Below are positions 9,516 to 18,443 of a stretch of 64,000 nt of DNA, piece after piece. The notes under the pieces are model-generated. The model was given only the letters and a program-made list of their open reading frames with translations, was not told where the DNA came from and did not search any database. The DNA comes from CAZGNZ01 sp964527215 (lineage in GTDB: Bacteria > Fidelibacterota > Marinisomatia > SCGC-AAA003-L08 > JACNLC01): assembly GCA_964527215.1 (NCBI GenBank), contig CAZGNZ010000018.1, forward strand, positions 20,684 to 84,683. The letters run 5' to 3'. A program made the translations under genes and the position numbers. How positions within the stretch are numbered: the stretch's first letter is position 1; every line of letters begins with the position of its first letter.

Positions 9516-9787
9516 CCCGGATATTTCTGGAGGCTTTGAAATGAGATGGCGGAGCTGGTTGACTATGCAAGGCTTGCGAAGAAATTTGCATCCGCCATTT
9601 GGCGTGGAGGCGAAATAGTGAACCCCCGTCCATTCAGCTGACGGGCGGGGAAATTCATCGACATTGTGCTGAACAGTCCAATGAGCACAAATATCAAGCG
9701 TTACTGAAACAGTATCGACCAGATTTATCATCGTCCGGAAAATGCGAAGCTTTTTTCACACAGATATTCTCGTGAAACAGGCGGGCC
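9516..9787. mobile_element. Degenerate MITE-like element with a REP-like repeat nested inside
   Basis: The left end CCCGGATATTTCTGGAGG and the right end, read on the other strand as GCCCGCCTGTTTCACGAGA, both match the 18-bp terminal inverted repeat of the element at 45718..45893 with a few mismatches. After the left end, the sequence CTTTGAAATGAGATGG also follows that element. The REP-like repeat at 9591..9657 lies between the two ends. Reading the whole as one element is inference. Confidence 0.45.
9591..9657 (-). repeat. REP/MITE-like dispersed repeat, truncated reversed copy
   Basis: On the minus strand it begins TGAATTTCCCCGCC and continues through CGTCAGCTGA to CACGCCAAATGGCGGA. The palindrome is disturbed here (an ATGG insertion), and the right third of the full element is missing. 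Confidence 0.7.
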
Positions 9788-9854
9788 AAGGAAAAGCATA
9801 ATCGCAGTATTCCATGCTGACAGCAGAATTCTTTTTTGATTAAGGAGATCAACC

Positions 9855-12362
9855 GTGAAAGCAATCCCCCATTTCATCTTTTTGACCCTTTTATCCGCCA
9901 TATTCGCTGCCGGATGGATCAGATCACCGGAGGTGGAGACCATGGTCTTTACTAAGGCCGCGGTGCTGAAACTCCCGGAAAGCAAGGGAAGGATGTATGC
10001 GGAGGATCCAGTCGAGATGGCTCGGGTAAGCGGTTCCCTGCAGGAAATTATACAGGCAGATACAGTCTATTTCAAGGACGGTACCGGTATGCCCTGGAAA
10101 TCGATACAGCCGGTGGAAGACGGCTGGTTTCAGGATGACGCTCTCGCGGGTGGATATGCCTATGCGGAATATGACTCGGATCGGGAACAGATTGTCCTTC
10201 TGGAAGCCATGACTCATCAAATGGTTTTTGTTAACGGTGAACCAAGAATTGGGAACCGCTACCAGTACAAGGAACAGTTTGAGTCATGGGAGCCGAAATG
10301 CAATTACTCTTTTGTTCCGGTTAAGTTACGAAAAGGGACAAATGAATTTCTGTTTCGCTGCCGAAGGGGTATTTTGAAAGCCCGCCTGCACTTTTCAGGA
10401 TCCGGACAGTTCCTCAACCCGTTTGATGTAACCATTGCTGATATGGTGGTGAATCGGCCTGGAATCCTCACCGGCAGCATGATCGTGGTCAATGCATCGG
10501 ATCTTCCAGCATCTGATTTGAAAATTGGCGCACGACTGTCCGGTGAAAACGAAGTAATCAGACCGCTGCCGACTTTGGGACCGCTGGAATTTCGAAAGCT
10601 CCCTTTCAGCTGGGAAACCGCAGGGAAACCAGCGGCAGGCGATACTCCGCTGCAGATTCGACTTTACAAAGATATGAATTCACAGCTTATCGTTCTGGAT
10701 GAGTCGGAAATACAGATTCGCACGGTCGGTGAGGACGACATCATCCGGAATACTTTCACCAGCAGGATTGACGGCAGTATTCAGTATTATGCGGTGAATC
10801 CGGCCAGTGACAGCTCGAACAGTCCAAAAGCGCTGTTTTTCTCCATGCACGGTGCCAGTGTGGAAGCGATAAATCAGGCCGGAGCCTACAGTCCAAAAAC
10901 CTGGGGACATGTGGTCGCTCCCACCAACCGACGTCCGTTCGGATATAACTGGGAGGACTGGGGCCGGCTGGATGCACTGGAAGTTTTCGATCTGGCATTT
11001 CAGGAGTACCGCATTGATCCGGAAAAAGTATATCTGACCGGTCATTCCATGGGGGGACACGGCACCTGGATTCACGGGGCATCCTACCCGGACCGCTTTG
11101 CCGCCCTGGGTCCGAGCGCCGGATGGCTGAGTTTCTGGTCCTATCGCGTAAAGGATATGGAACCCGTTACAGAACCCATTCTGGAATTGATTTTACGCTC
11201 GACCCATCCCAGCCATACGATGGAACTGGCAGAAAACTATTCGTCCCAGGGAGTCTACATTCTCCACGGCGCTGATGATGACAATGTTCCGGCTGAACAG
11301 GCTCATCAGATGACCGGAAAACTGGAGGAATTCCATCATGACTTCATATTTCACGAACAGCCCGATGTGGGTCACTGGTGGGACTTAAGCGATGATCCCG
11401 GCGCTGACTGCGTGGACTGGCCACAAATGTTTGATTTCTTCAGCAGACATATTCGTCCGGAAAACGATCAGGTCCGCGCTATATCTTTCACCACCGCCAG
11501 CCCGGGGGTGTCGGCAAAACATTACTGGGCGGAAATTTACGGACAGAACATTCCATTTGGGTTCAGCAGAATTCACTTGGAGCAGAATCCGAATACGCGG
11601 CGGTTCACGGGAACCACGGAAAATGTCTCCCTCCTGCGGCTCGACACGGATGTGCTGTCAGGAACCGGTCCGGTTCAGGTGTATCTTGATGACACAGAAC
11701 TTGAAATTGATTCACCCCCTCCATTTTTATGGCTTTCCAGCCAGTCCGGCAACTGGAAGCAGACAGACGTTCCTGACCCAGGTCATAAAGGACCTCACCG
11801 GTACGGCCCGCTGAAGGACGCCTTTCGAAACCATTTTATCATGGTGGTTGGAACACAGGGGACAGATTCAGAGAACCAGTGGGCCTGGCAGAAGGCCCGT
11901 TTTGACGCCGAAACGTTCTGGTATCAGGGAAATGGTTCCGTTCGAATTCTCAAAGACACTGCATTTAATCCCGAGGACTTCCCCACAGAAAATATTATTC
12001 TGTACGGCAATTCTGAAACCAATGCAGCCTGGAACAGCCTGCTCAGCGGCTGCCCCGTTGATGTCAGACAGAGCCAAATACGCATCGGCCGGAAAAAGCT
12101 GAAAGGGACCGATCTTGCCGTCCTGTTTGCATATCCAAGAGACCGCAGTAATGATGCCCTGGTCGCCGTGGTTGGCGGTACCGGTTTGACAGGGATGCGG
12201 CTGACAGATTTGCGGTCCTACCTGTATGCAGGAACGGCATATCCGGACCTGGTTGTGATGGACCCGCGAATTCTGAATGGTGATGCCGAAGGTGTGCTGG
12301 GCGCAGGATATTTCGGACCTGACTGGCGGATCAAAACGGGCGAGTTTATCTGGACGGACTGA
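9855..12362 (+). CDS. Secreted alpha/beta hydrolase (prolyl-oligopeptidase-like fold, probable carbohydrate esterase)
   Basis: An 835-residue protein starting at GTG with AAGGAG 7 bp upstream, followed by a signal peptide (FIFLTLLSAIFAAGW). After an N-terminal beta-rich part, the hydrolase domain shows the nucleophile elbow GHSMGGHG (Ser about 398), an acid region GADDDNVPAEQ (about 472-482) and the histidine in DVGHWW (about 506). This is the usual order Ser-Asp-His of S9-like peptidases and esterases. A further 300 residues with no recognised family follow. In this sugar locus an acetyl or feruloyl esterase role is plausible, but a peptidase cannot be excluded. The gene is preceded by a repeat-filled gap, so it probably has its own promoter. 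Confidence 0.75.
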   Translation: MKAIPHFIFLTLLSAIFAAGWIRSPEVETMVFTKAAVLKLPESKGRMYAEDPVEMARVSGSLQEIIQADTVYFKDGTGMPWKSIQPVEDGWFQDDALAGGYAYAEYDSDREQIVLLEAMTHQMVFVNGEPRIGNRYQYKEQFESWEPKCNYSFVPVKLRKGTNEFLFRCRRGILKARLHFSGSGQFLNPFDVTIADMVVNRPGILTGSMIVVNASDLPASDLKIGARLSGENEVIRPLPTLGPLEFRKLPFSWETAGKPAAGDTPLQIRLYKDMNSQLIVLDESEIQIRTVGEDDIIRNTFTSRIDGSIQYYAVNPASDSSNSPKALFFSMHGASVEAINQAGAYSPKTWGHVVAPTNRRPFGYNWEDWGRLDALEVFDLAFQEYRIDPEKVYLTGHSMGGHGTWIHGASYPDRFAALGPSAGWLSFWSYRVKDMEPVTEPILELILRSTHPSHTMELAENYSSQGVYILHGADDDNVPAEQAHQMTGKLEEFHHDFIFHEQPDVGHWWDLSDDPGADCVDWPQMFDFFSRHIRPENDQVRAISFTTASPGVSAKHYWAEIYGQNIPFGFSRIHLEQNPNTRRFTGTTENVSLLRLDTDVLSGTGPVQVYLDDTELEIDSPPPFLWLSSQSGNWKQTDVPDPGHKGPHRYGPLKDAFRNHFIMVVGTQGTDSENQWAWQKARFDAETFWYQGNGSVRILKDTAFNPEDFPTENIILYGNSETNAAWNSLLSGCPVDVRQSQIRIGRKKLKGTDLAVLFAYPRDRSNDALVAVVGGTGLTGMRLTDLRSYLYAGTAYPDLVVMDPRILNGDAEGVLGAGYFGPDWRIKTGEFIWTD

Positions 12363-12446
12363 TCAATTCCGGAATATAAACCGGATGCCCAGCAATTGAA
12401 ATCCCACTGGAAAGATTTCCGTACTGGAAAAACCGGAGGTTTTCTC

Positions 12447-13640
12447 ATGACAATACAGACAGGCGACATTCGCCTGATTAAAAATATCAATCATCGGATC
12501 ATACTGAATCTGATCCGCAGGGAGGGTATTGTCTCCGGTGCCCGGCTTGCGCAGATCACCGGAATGCGTCCCAGTACGATTTCCAATCTTCTGAAGGAAT
12601 TTCTGTCAAAAGACCTGATTATCAGTCGTGGCAAAGGACAGTCCACTGAAAGAGGCGGCAAGAAACCCAATCTGTGGAGTCTGAATAAAGACACTGCCTT
12701 TTCAATCGGCATTGATCTGGAAATGGGAACCGTTTCTGCGGTGGTTCTGAACCTGATGGGTGAAACTGCCGTCAGCCGGGAATATTCTGCGAATATTCTG
12801 GATAACGGCAGGACCTTGCTTCGAAGCTTGAGGGAGATCATAAATGAAATCTCTGAGGCTGCCGGAATTTCCGATAAAAAAACGCTTGGTCTGGGAATTG
12901 CCCTGCCGGCTGTGGTAGATGCGGCGGAAGGGAACATCATCACTTCCAGAATACTGCCCTCACCGGAATTTCCGCCGCTGAGGCAGCTTCAGGATTCTTT
13001 TGAGTTCCCGGTCATCGTTGAAAACAACGCCAATGCAGCTGCAATCGGAGAAAAATGGGTGGGTGCAGCAGGTGAAATCAGCAATTTCATTACAGTGCTC
13101 ATTGAAATCGACCGCCTCGTTGGCGGACTGGGTCTCGGACTTGTCCTGAATGGAGATTTGATCCACGGTGCGACATTTTCTGCTGGGGAACTGAATATTT
13201 CCATTCCAAAAATGCGGGACACTCTGGCATCATTGAGCAGACATTTTCCAAAGGGTAAAATTTTGAAATCATACCAGAACCGGATTGGAGAAATAGATAT
13301 TCGCGTCATGATTGATGCAGCCTTGAACGGTGATGATGTGGCACAATCCTATTTCTCGATGCTGGGGCATCTGATTGGAAAAACCATTGCCAGTTCGGTG
13401 GGATTGATCAACCCGGAACGTATTATCCTCAGTGGGGACGTGGCCGAGCTGGGGGAAATCCTCATCCGGCCGGTGCAGGAATCCATTCAGATGGAAACAC
13501 TCTGGGTGACCAACCAGCGCCTGGAAACCGTCCCCAGCAGCCATGGCCGTTTTTCCGTGGCAATCGGCAGTGCCTGCCTGATTCTGAATGACTACTTCAA
13601 GCCACCGGTATCGTTCAACAAGAATATTGTAAAAATGTAA
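12447..13640 (+). CDS. ROK-family transcriptional regulator with degenerate sugar-kinase site
   Basis: A 397-residue protein. Start ATG at 12447 has a strong GGAGG 7 bp upstream. The N-terminal winged helix (IILNLIRREGIVSGARLAQI ... STISNLLKEF, about 14-65) is the NagC/XylR-type DNA-binding part. The ROK domain follows (GLGIALPAVVDAAEG, VENNANAAAIGEKW). Two usual ROK features are missing: the ATP-binding GTG-I-G-x-G run reads IDRLVGGLGLGLV, and after AGELN there is no CxCGxxGCxE zinc motif. It is therefore likely a sugar-sensing regulator without kinase activity. By position it probably controls the carbohydrate genes around it. Confidence 0.8.
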   Translation: MTIQTGDIRLIKNINHRIILNLIRREGIVSGARLAQITGMRPSTISNLLKEFLSKDLIISRGKGQSTERGGKKPNLWSLNKDTAFSIGIDLEMGTVSAVVLNLMGETAVSREYSANILDNGRTLLRSLREIINEISEAAGISDKKTLGLGIALPAVVDAAEGNIITSRILPSPEFPPLRQLQDSFEFPVIVENNANAAAIGEKWVGAAGEISNFITVLIEIDRLVGGLGLGLVLNGDLIHGATFSAGELNISIPKMRDTLASLSRHFPKGKILKSYQNRIGEIDIRVMIDAALNGDDVAQSYFSMLGHLIGKTIASSVGLINPERIILSGDVAELGEILIRPVQESIQMETLWVTNQRLETVPSSHGRFSVAIGSACLILNDYFKPPVSFNKNIVKM

Positions 13641-13835
13641 CCGGCCGCAGACCCCCTCTGCGCATATTCGGATTCATGACTGTCCGTTGAAATCATCAGA
13701 GGAAGTCTGCTGAAAAAATATTACCAGTCCCGGGTAGCACCGTCCATCCGGAAAAATGTTCTGAATTCGCCTATTTTATCCAGGTAAATTTCATGGTGAT
13801 TTAAAAAACCCTTTAACTCAAATTCAGGATTCAAT

Positions 13836-15233
13836 ATGATTTCCGATCCAAAACAATCATCCGGTCGGCTTTCCCGCAAGGAATTCGTGAAGCTGGGCTC
13901 TGCTGCCGGACTGGGTCTGGCATTGGCCGGAATGGCATTCCCGGCCGGAACACATAAATCACTGAAAACCAATCCCGGCGTACCGGCTGTCCCACCGCTG
14001 GAGCGGGTTCGCGTAGGCATCGTGGGGGTCGGTATGCAGGGCTCAGGACACGTAAAAAGCATTCTTCAGATTGAAGGTGCAGAACTGACTGCGGTTTGTG
14101 ACCTGAAGGAGGAAAAAGTACGTCGAATGCAGCGCTGGGCGGTTGAAGCCGACAATCCCGAGCCGCAGGGATATTATAAGGGTGAAACGGATTTCAAGCG
14201 CATGTGTGCTGAGCAGGAACTGGATCTGGTGATCACCGCAACACCATGGAATTGGCATGTGCCTGTCTGTGTGGAAGCAATGAATACCGGCAGTCATGCA
14301 GCCACTGAAGTTCCGGCTGCCGTAACGGTAGAAGGCTGCTGGGAACTTGTGGAAACTGCCGAGCGCATGCAAAAACACTGCATGATGCTGGAAAATGTGT
14401 GTTACATGGCGCCGGAATTGATGATTCTCAACATGGTCCGACAAGGTGTATTCGGAGAGCTGCTGCACGGCGAAGGGGCATACAATCACGACCTGAGAAA
14501 TTACAATCTCGGCAGCCTGTATGAAAACGACTGGCGGCTTTACCATTATATTAACCGCAACGGGAATCTGTATCCAACCCACGGACTTGGCCCCATTGCC
14601 CAATGCATGAATATCAGCCGCGGGGACCGTTTTGATTATCTCGTGTCCATGAGCAGTCCCTCCAGAGGGCTTCAGGAATACGCCCATGACAAACTGGGAT
14701 CCGATCACAAATACAGCCAGATCGATTACAAATGCGGTGATATCAATACGGCCTTGATCCGTACTGAACAGGGTCGAACCATTACGCTGGTGCATGACAC
14801 CAGTCTTCCCAGACCCTACAGCCGCATAAATCTGATTCAGGGGACCAAAGGAATCACCCGGGGATTCAGCGACATGACCCATGGCAGTTTAATTCATATT
14901 GAAGGCCGCAGTGAACCTCACTGGTGGCAGCCGCTCAGCGAATACGAAGCTGAATTCACCCATCCCCTGATCAGGGAAGCCGGCCAAACAGCGGAAGGAG
15001 GCGGACATGGCGGAGCTGACTTTATTGAGATTTACCGCCTGATATTTGCGCTGAGAAATGGTCTGCCTACCGATCAGGATGTTTACGATGCAGCGGATTG
15101 GTCCGTGGTTGCACCGCTGACGGAGCTGTCTGTCGCCAATCGCTCTCGACCCGTTGACTTCCCTGATTTCACTCGCGGACTGTGGAAATCCCGAGAACCG
15201 CTGGGAAAAATCGATGGACCATCCGGTAAGTAA
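13836..15233 (+). CDS. GH109-like NAD-dependent glycosidase (Gfo/Idh/MocA fold), Tat-type export signal
   Basis: A 465-residue protein. The N-terminus SRKEFVKLGSAAGLGLALAG resembles a Tat signal with RK in place of RR. The Rossmann domain begins VRVGIVGVGMQGSGH. The middle segment MLENVCYMAPELMILNMVRQ, then GVFGELLHGEGAYNHDLR, and then YPTHGLGPIAQCMNISRGDR with His about 249 match family GH109. Its founding member is an alpha-N-acetylgalactosaminidase that uses bound NAD in a redox-assisted mechanism. The start is preceded by AGGATT. The family also contains members with other substrates, so the exact sugar is open. Export is expected as a folded, cofactor-loaded enzyme, which fits the Tat-like signal. 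Confidence 0.85.
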   Translation: MISDPKQSSGRLSRKEFVKLGSAAGLGLALAGMAFPAGTHKSLKTNPGVPAVPPLERVRVGIVGVGMQGSGHVKSILQIEGAELTAVCDLKEEKVRRMQRWAVEADNPEPQGYYKGETDFKRMCAEQELDLVITATPWNWHVPVCVEAMNTGSHAATEVPAAVTVEGCWELVETAERMQKHCMMLENVCYMAPELMILNMVRQGVFGELLHGEGAYNHDLRNYNLGSLYENDWRLYHYINRNGNLYPTHGLGPIAQCMNISRGDRFDYLVSMSSPSRGLQEYAHDKLGSDHKYSQIDYKCGDINTALIRTEQGRTITLVHDTSLPRPYSRINLIQGTKGITRGFSDMTHGSLIHIEGRSEPHWWQPLSEYEAEFTHPLIREAGQTAEGGGHGGADFIEIYRLIFALRNGLPTDQDVYDAADWSVVAPLTELSVANRSRPVDFPDFTRGLWKSREPLGKIDGPSGK

Positions 15234-15260
15234 GCTACCCGGATTCCCCGGCTCTGAACG

Positions 15261-15998
15261 ATGAAGCCCCGAATAGCCCCCTGCTTCACGCTGTCTGTTC
15301 TGCTGTCAGCCCTGGCCGCGATTGTTGTCAGCCTGAATTCCTGCCTGCCAATCAATGAAACGGATTCAGCGTCATCAGACAGTTTCAGGAAAGATGTGTT
15401 ACTGGTGTTTGATATCCGCTTTAATACCGACATTATTGCATCAAGCCGGTTTGGTGAACCCCCTCAGCTTGCCGTCTGGCTGGAAAATCCGGGTTTAAAC
15501 CGAATTCGCACGGTGTGGGTTACCCGATGTATGGGAAAAGGATTATGGAAGGGCAAGGTTGAAAGCCTGACGTCACTTCCGTACTGGTCTTCACGGTATC
15601 GTCTGGAAATTCGGAATTCGCTGGCCCCCTCCTACAGGTTCCCGGTTCCGGACGCCATCACCGGAGCGACTCCTGCAGACGGTCTTCAATGCCGCGTGAA
15701 TGTGCCGGCAGATTCGGAATGGGACATCTTTGCTGAAGTAAATCTGGCGGGTGATTTCAATCTGCATTTTCCGGCAGTCAATTCAAAGGGGATACCGAAT
15801 TTTGAGAGTGACGGTCAGCCTGCGCTGGTTTATCACGGGAAAATCCAGGCAGAACCGAACCAGCAGATTCACCCTGAAATCACGGGAGTGAGTAATTTTC
15901 AAAACAGCGATACCGTGCTGTCATCAGATCAGGCAGGCATTACCAGTGCGGTCGAGATCATACAGTCATTCACTGTATTCTGCACAACAATCCCCTGA
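15261..15998 (+). CDS. DUF2271-like lipoprotein of unknown function
   Basis: A 245-residue protein with a hydrophobic N-terminus ending in NSC, suggesting a lipoprotein. The pattern PQLAVWLENPGLNRIRTVWVTRC, then LPYWSSR, then DAITGATPADG matches DUF2271-type periplasmic proteins, which recall FMN-binding and flavin-transfer contexts. It is 27 bp after the GH109-like gene and probably co-transcribed. It ends 11 bp before the convergent dGTPase gene. Function unknown; the link to the oxidoreductase-fold enzyme upstream is only positional. Confidence 0.6.
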   Translation: MKPRIAPCFTLSVLLSALAAIVVSLNSCLPINETDSASSDSFRKDVLLVFDIRFNTDIIASSRFGEPPQLAVWLENPGLNRIRTVWVTRCMGKGLWKGKVESLTSLPYWSSRYRLEIRNSLAPSYRFPVPDAITGATPADGLQCRVNVPADSEWDIFAEVNLAGDFNLHFPAVNSKGIPNFESDGQPALVYHGKIQAEPNQQIHPEITGVSNFQNSDTVLSSDQAGITSAVEIIQSFTVFCTTIP

Positions 15999-16009
15999 CT
16001 GAATCACTC

Positions 16010-17371
16010 TTATGCAGGCATGGAAACACCGTTCAATCGCCGATACAAATTCATTGCATAGCGGTCCGTCATCCGGCAGATGTATTCCACCACCCGGAGT
16101 ATGGTTTCATACCGGCCTTCATGGGATACATCCGGGGACTGAAACTGCAGAGGAAGCAGGTGACGGATTTTTCGGTTGTATCCGCTGTCATCCCCCAGAA
16201 CCGCTTCCAGAAAAGTGTTCAGCAAACCGCCGATCACTTTGTATCCAGCGATTTCAATTTCCACATTCAGCGGGTGCCGGTAGATGATATCCACGGATTT
16301 TTTGGAGATATCCCGCAGGACGTCTGATCCCGGGATTGTACTCAGCAGTGATTTTTCAAATTCCCCATTCATTATTTGGGCGTAGTGAGATTTGAACTGG
16401 TGCGTGCAGTCGTGAACCAGTTTCTGGATACATAATGCTCTCAGATATCCGATTTGCTCCCGCTGATCTCTGATGCGCTGATATTTCTGAGCATCAAACC
16501 GGCTGGATTGATCGATAAGAGCTAAAAACAGCGTCTCAATCTCTTCGAATCCGATCAAATCCATTTTGTACCCATCCTCAAAATCAATAATAGTATAGCA
16601 GATGTCATCCGAGGCTTCCACCAAAAAGGCCAACGGATGTCTGCTCCAGCAGTCAGGTTGATCCTGTTTCGCGCGTAAACCCAGAATACCTGCGATATGC
16701 CGGAAAGTCCGGCTTTCCGACTGGAAATATCCATATTTCTTTTCGCTGATACGGCCTGTGCTGCTCAAATCCGGCAGAGAAGGTTTCGGATATTTTGAAA
16801 ATGTGCCAAGGGTGGCTGCAGTCAGACGCAGTCCCCCGGTCAATTCAGACTGGGAAGGACTGGTTCGGGTAAGCAGGCGAAATCCGGATGCATTGCCCTC
16901 AAAATTGCACAGATCATTTTGCTGATGCCGGGAAAGCGGATCCAGAAACGCTGCGGCATTGGGATCATTCCTGAAGGTGTGGGAGATGGCGTCCTCACCT
17001 GCATGGCCGAAAGGGGGATTCCCGATATCGTGAGCGAGACAGGCGGCTGCTGTGATATCCGCAAAATCATTGGGGTGGTACTCGGGGAGATCCGGATCAT
17101 GTCCGGATTGGGAAAGCACATAGTCGCCAACCGCGAACCCCAGGGATCGGCCCACACATGAGGTTTCGATGCTGTGCGTCAAACGGGTATGGATGAAGTC
17201 CTTTTCCGGCAGCGGGACCACCTGGGTTTTATTCTGCAGACGGCGAAACGCCGATGAAAACACCACACGGTCAAAATCTTTCTGATACCGGGTGCGGCCG
17301 ACGGTTTGCGGCTGAGATCCGTTCTGTTCATTGAGTCTGCTTTTGGACAGCAGTTTTTTCCAGTTCATCAT
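16010..17371 (-). CDS. dgt: Deoxyguanosinetriphosphate triphosphohydrolase (dGTPase, HD domain)
   Basis: A 453-residue cytoplasmic protein that by family hydrolyses dGTP or other dNTPs to the nucleoside and triphosphate. The N-terminal FDRVVFSSAFRRLQNKTQV, the histidine in HTRLTHSIE and the HD pair in CLAHDIGNPPFGHAGE are the dGTPase signature; the last provides the metal-binding His-Asp. Start ATG at 17371 has AGGA 8 bp upstream. Length is typical of the family's shorter, type 2-like members. Confidence 0.92.
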   Translation of the reverse strand: MMNWKKLLSKSRLNEQNGSQPQTVGRTRYQKDFDRVVFSSAFRRLQNKTQVVPLPEKDFIHTRLTHSIETSCVGRSLGFAVGDYVLSQSGHDPDLPEYHPNDFADITAAACLAHDIGNPPFGHAGEDAISHTFRNDPNAAAFLDPLSRHQQNDLCNFEGNASGFRLLTRTSPSQSELTGGLRLTAATLGTFSKYPKPSLPDLSSTGRISEKKYGYFQSESRTFRHIAGILGLRAKQDQPDCWSRHPLAFLVEASDDICYTIIDFEDGYKMDLIGFEEIETLFLALIDQSSRFDAQKYQRIRDQREQIGYLRALCIQKLVHDCTHQFKSHYAQIMNGEFEKSLLSTIPGSDVLRDISKKSVDIIYRHPLNVEIEIAGYKVIGGLLNTFLEAVLGDDSGYNRKIRHLLPLQFQSPDVSHEGRYETILRVVEYICRMTDRYAMNLYRRLNGVSMPA

Positions 17372-17430
17372 TGCAGTATCCTGTTTATAAATATGACAAT
17401 AACGGGATTGATCTCTCGTGTTTTTCCGGG

Positions 17431-18378
17431 TCAGGACAGGGTCAGGGTTATCACGCCGCCGACGGCAACTGCAGCACCCCAGACAGCGCGCAGGGACACC
17501 TGTTCATGTCCGATGAAAATCGAGAACGGGATAATCAAGATCGGAACCATTGAAGTTATGGTTGCGGCAATCCCTGATGTGGTATAGTGCAGTGCCAGCA
17601 GGGACAGGGACACTCCCAGGAACGGACCCAGAACCGCTCCTCCGAACGTCATTCCCATTGCCGGTCCATTGGTGACCGCTTTTCGAACAGCCGGCCAGCT
17701 GCGGCGCAGCGAAATGATACCCAGAAATCCGATTGTTCCTGCAATCACTCGAATCTGGGTGGCGGCAAATGGGTCCAGATACCCGTTTTCCAACGACATG
17801 CCGTATTTGCTCAGTACATATCCCGCCGCCTGCCCCAGTGCTCCCAGAAATGCCATCATTATTCCTGCAGGAGTCACATCTCTGATTCGACGGTTTGAGG
17901 ATACGCCGGAAAGCTGGTTCCGTTCTGTCTTTCGGGGTTTCTCCAGAATCACCCAGCAGACACCGCCAAGTGTCACCGCCATTCCCACCCAGTGCAAAAG
18001 CTGATATTTCTCGCCCAGAAACACCATCCCGATGACCGCAGACATGGGGGCAGCCAAAGTCATAATAAGCATGGAAAGTCTTGGACCAATATCCACAAAG
18101 GCCTTGAACAGAAACATATCTCCCAATGCAAAGCCAATGATGCCTGAAAGACCCAGCCACCACCAGGCCCTCAGTGGAAAAGACAATGGAAACAGTGTCC
18201 CGTGACGCCACTGCGACAGCATACAGAACAAAAGCAGCGCCAGAATCAGACGCAGCAGATTGACTGACATCGCTCCGCTCCGCCGGCCGGCAGCTTCAAA
18301 AAACTGTGAACCGGCTGTCCAGCATAATGCGGTTCCAAATGCCGCTATTTCTCCGGCCCAGGATGTCAGATCAATCAC
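17431..18378 (-). CDS. EamA/DMT-family transporter
   Basis: A 315-residue membrane protein with ten predicted hydrophobic helices in two repeated halves. GTALCWTAGSQFFEAAGRR marks the first EamA repeat and MMAFLGALGQAAGYVLSKYG the second. Members export or exchange small metabolites such as amino acids or nucleosides; the substrate cannot be inferred here. It is read in the same direction as dgt, 59 bp upstream of it. A second EamA transporter lies at 26620..27564 and is only distantly similar by eye. Confidence 0.85.
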   Translation of the reverse strand: MIDLTSWAGEIAAFGTALCWTAGSQFFEAAGRRSGAMSVNLLRLILALLLFCMLSQWRHGTLFPLSFPLRAWWWLGLSGIIGFALGDMFLFKAFVDIGPRLSMLIMTLAAPMSAVIGMVFLGEKYQLLHWVGMAVTLGGVCWVILEKPRKTERNQLSGVSSNRRIRDVTPAGIMMAFLGALGQAAGYVLSKYGMSLENGYLDPFAATQIRVIAGTIGFLGIISLRRSWPAVRKAVTNGPAMGMTFGGAVLGPFLGVSLSLLALHYTTSGIAATITSMVPILIIPFSIFIGHEQVSLRAVWGAAVAVGGVITLTLS

Positions 18379-18443
18379 GCGCCGGCCAATCCTGAAGCTT
18401 CCGTCATTGCCTGCTTTATCATCTCATCACACAGTATCATGAC

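Larger units (their letters stand above)
9430..9854. other. Intergenic region made of nested repeat remnants
   Basis: This 425-bp gap separates the symporter from the esterase gene. It holds a degenerate left end of the MITE-like element (from 9516), a reversed truncated copy of the REP/MITE-like repeat (9591..9657), and a reversed end that matches the sequence at 33848 (9706..9787). The last part (about 9788-9854) is unique and contains the AAGGAG site for the next gene. No gene seen. Confidence 0.6.
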
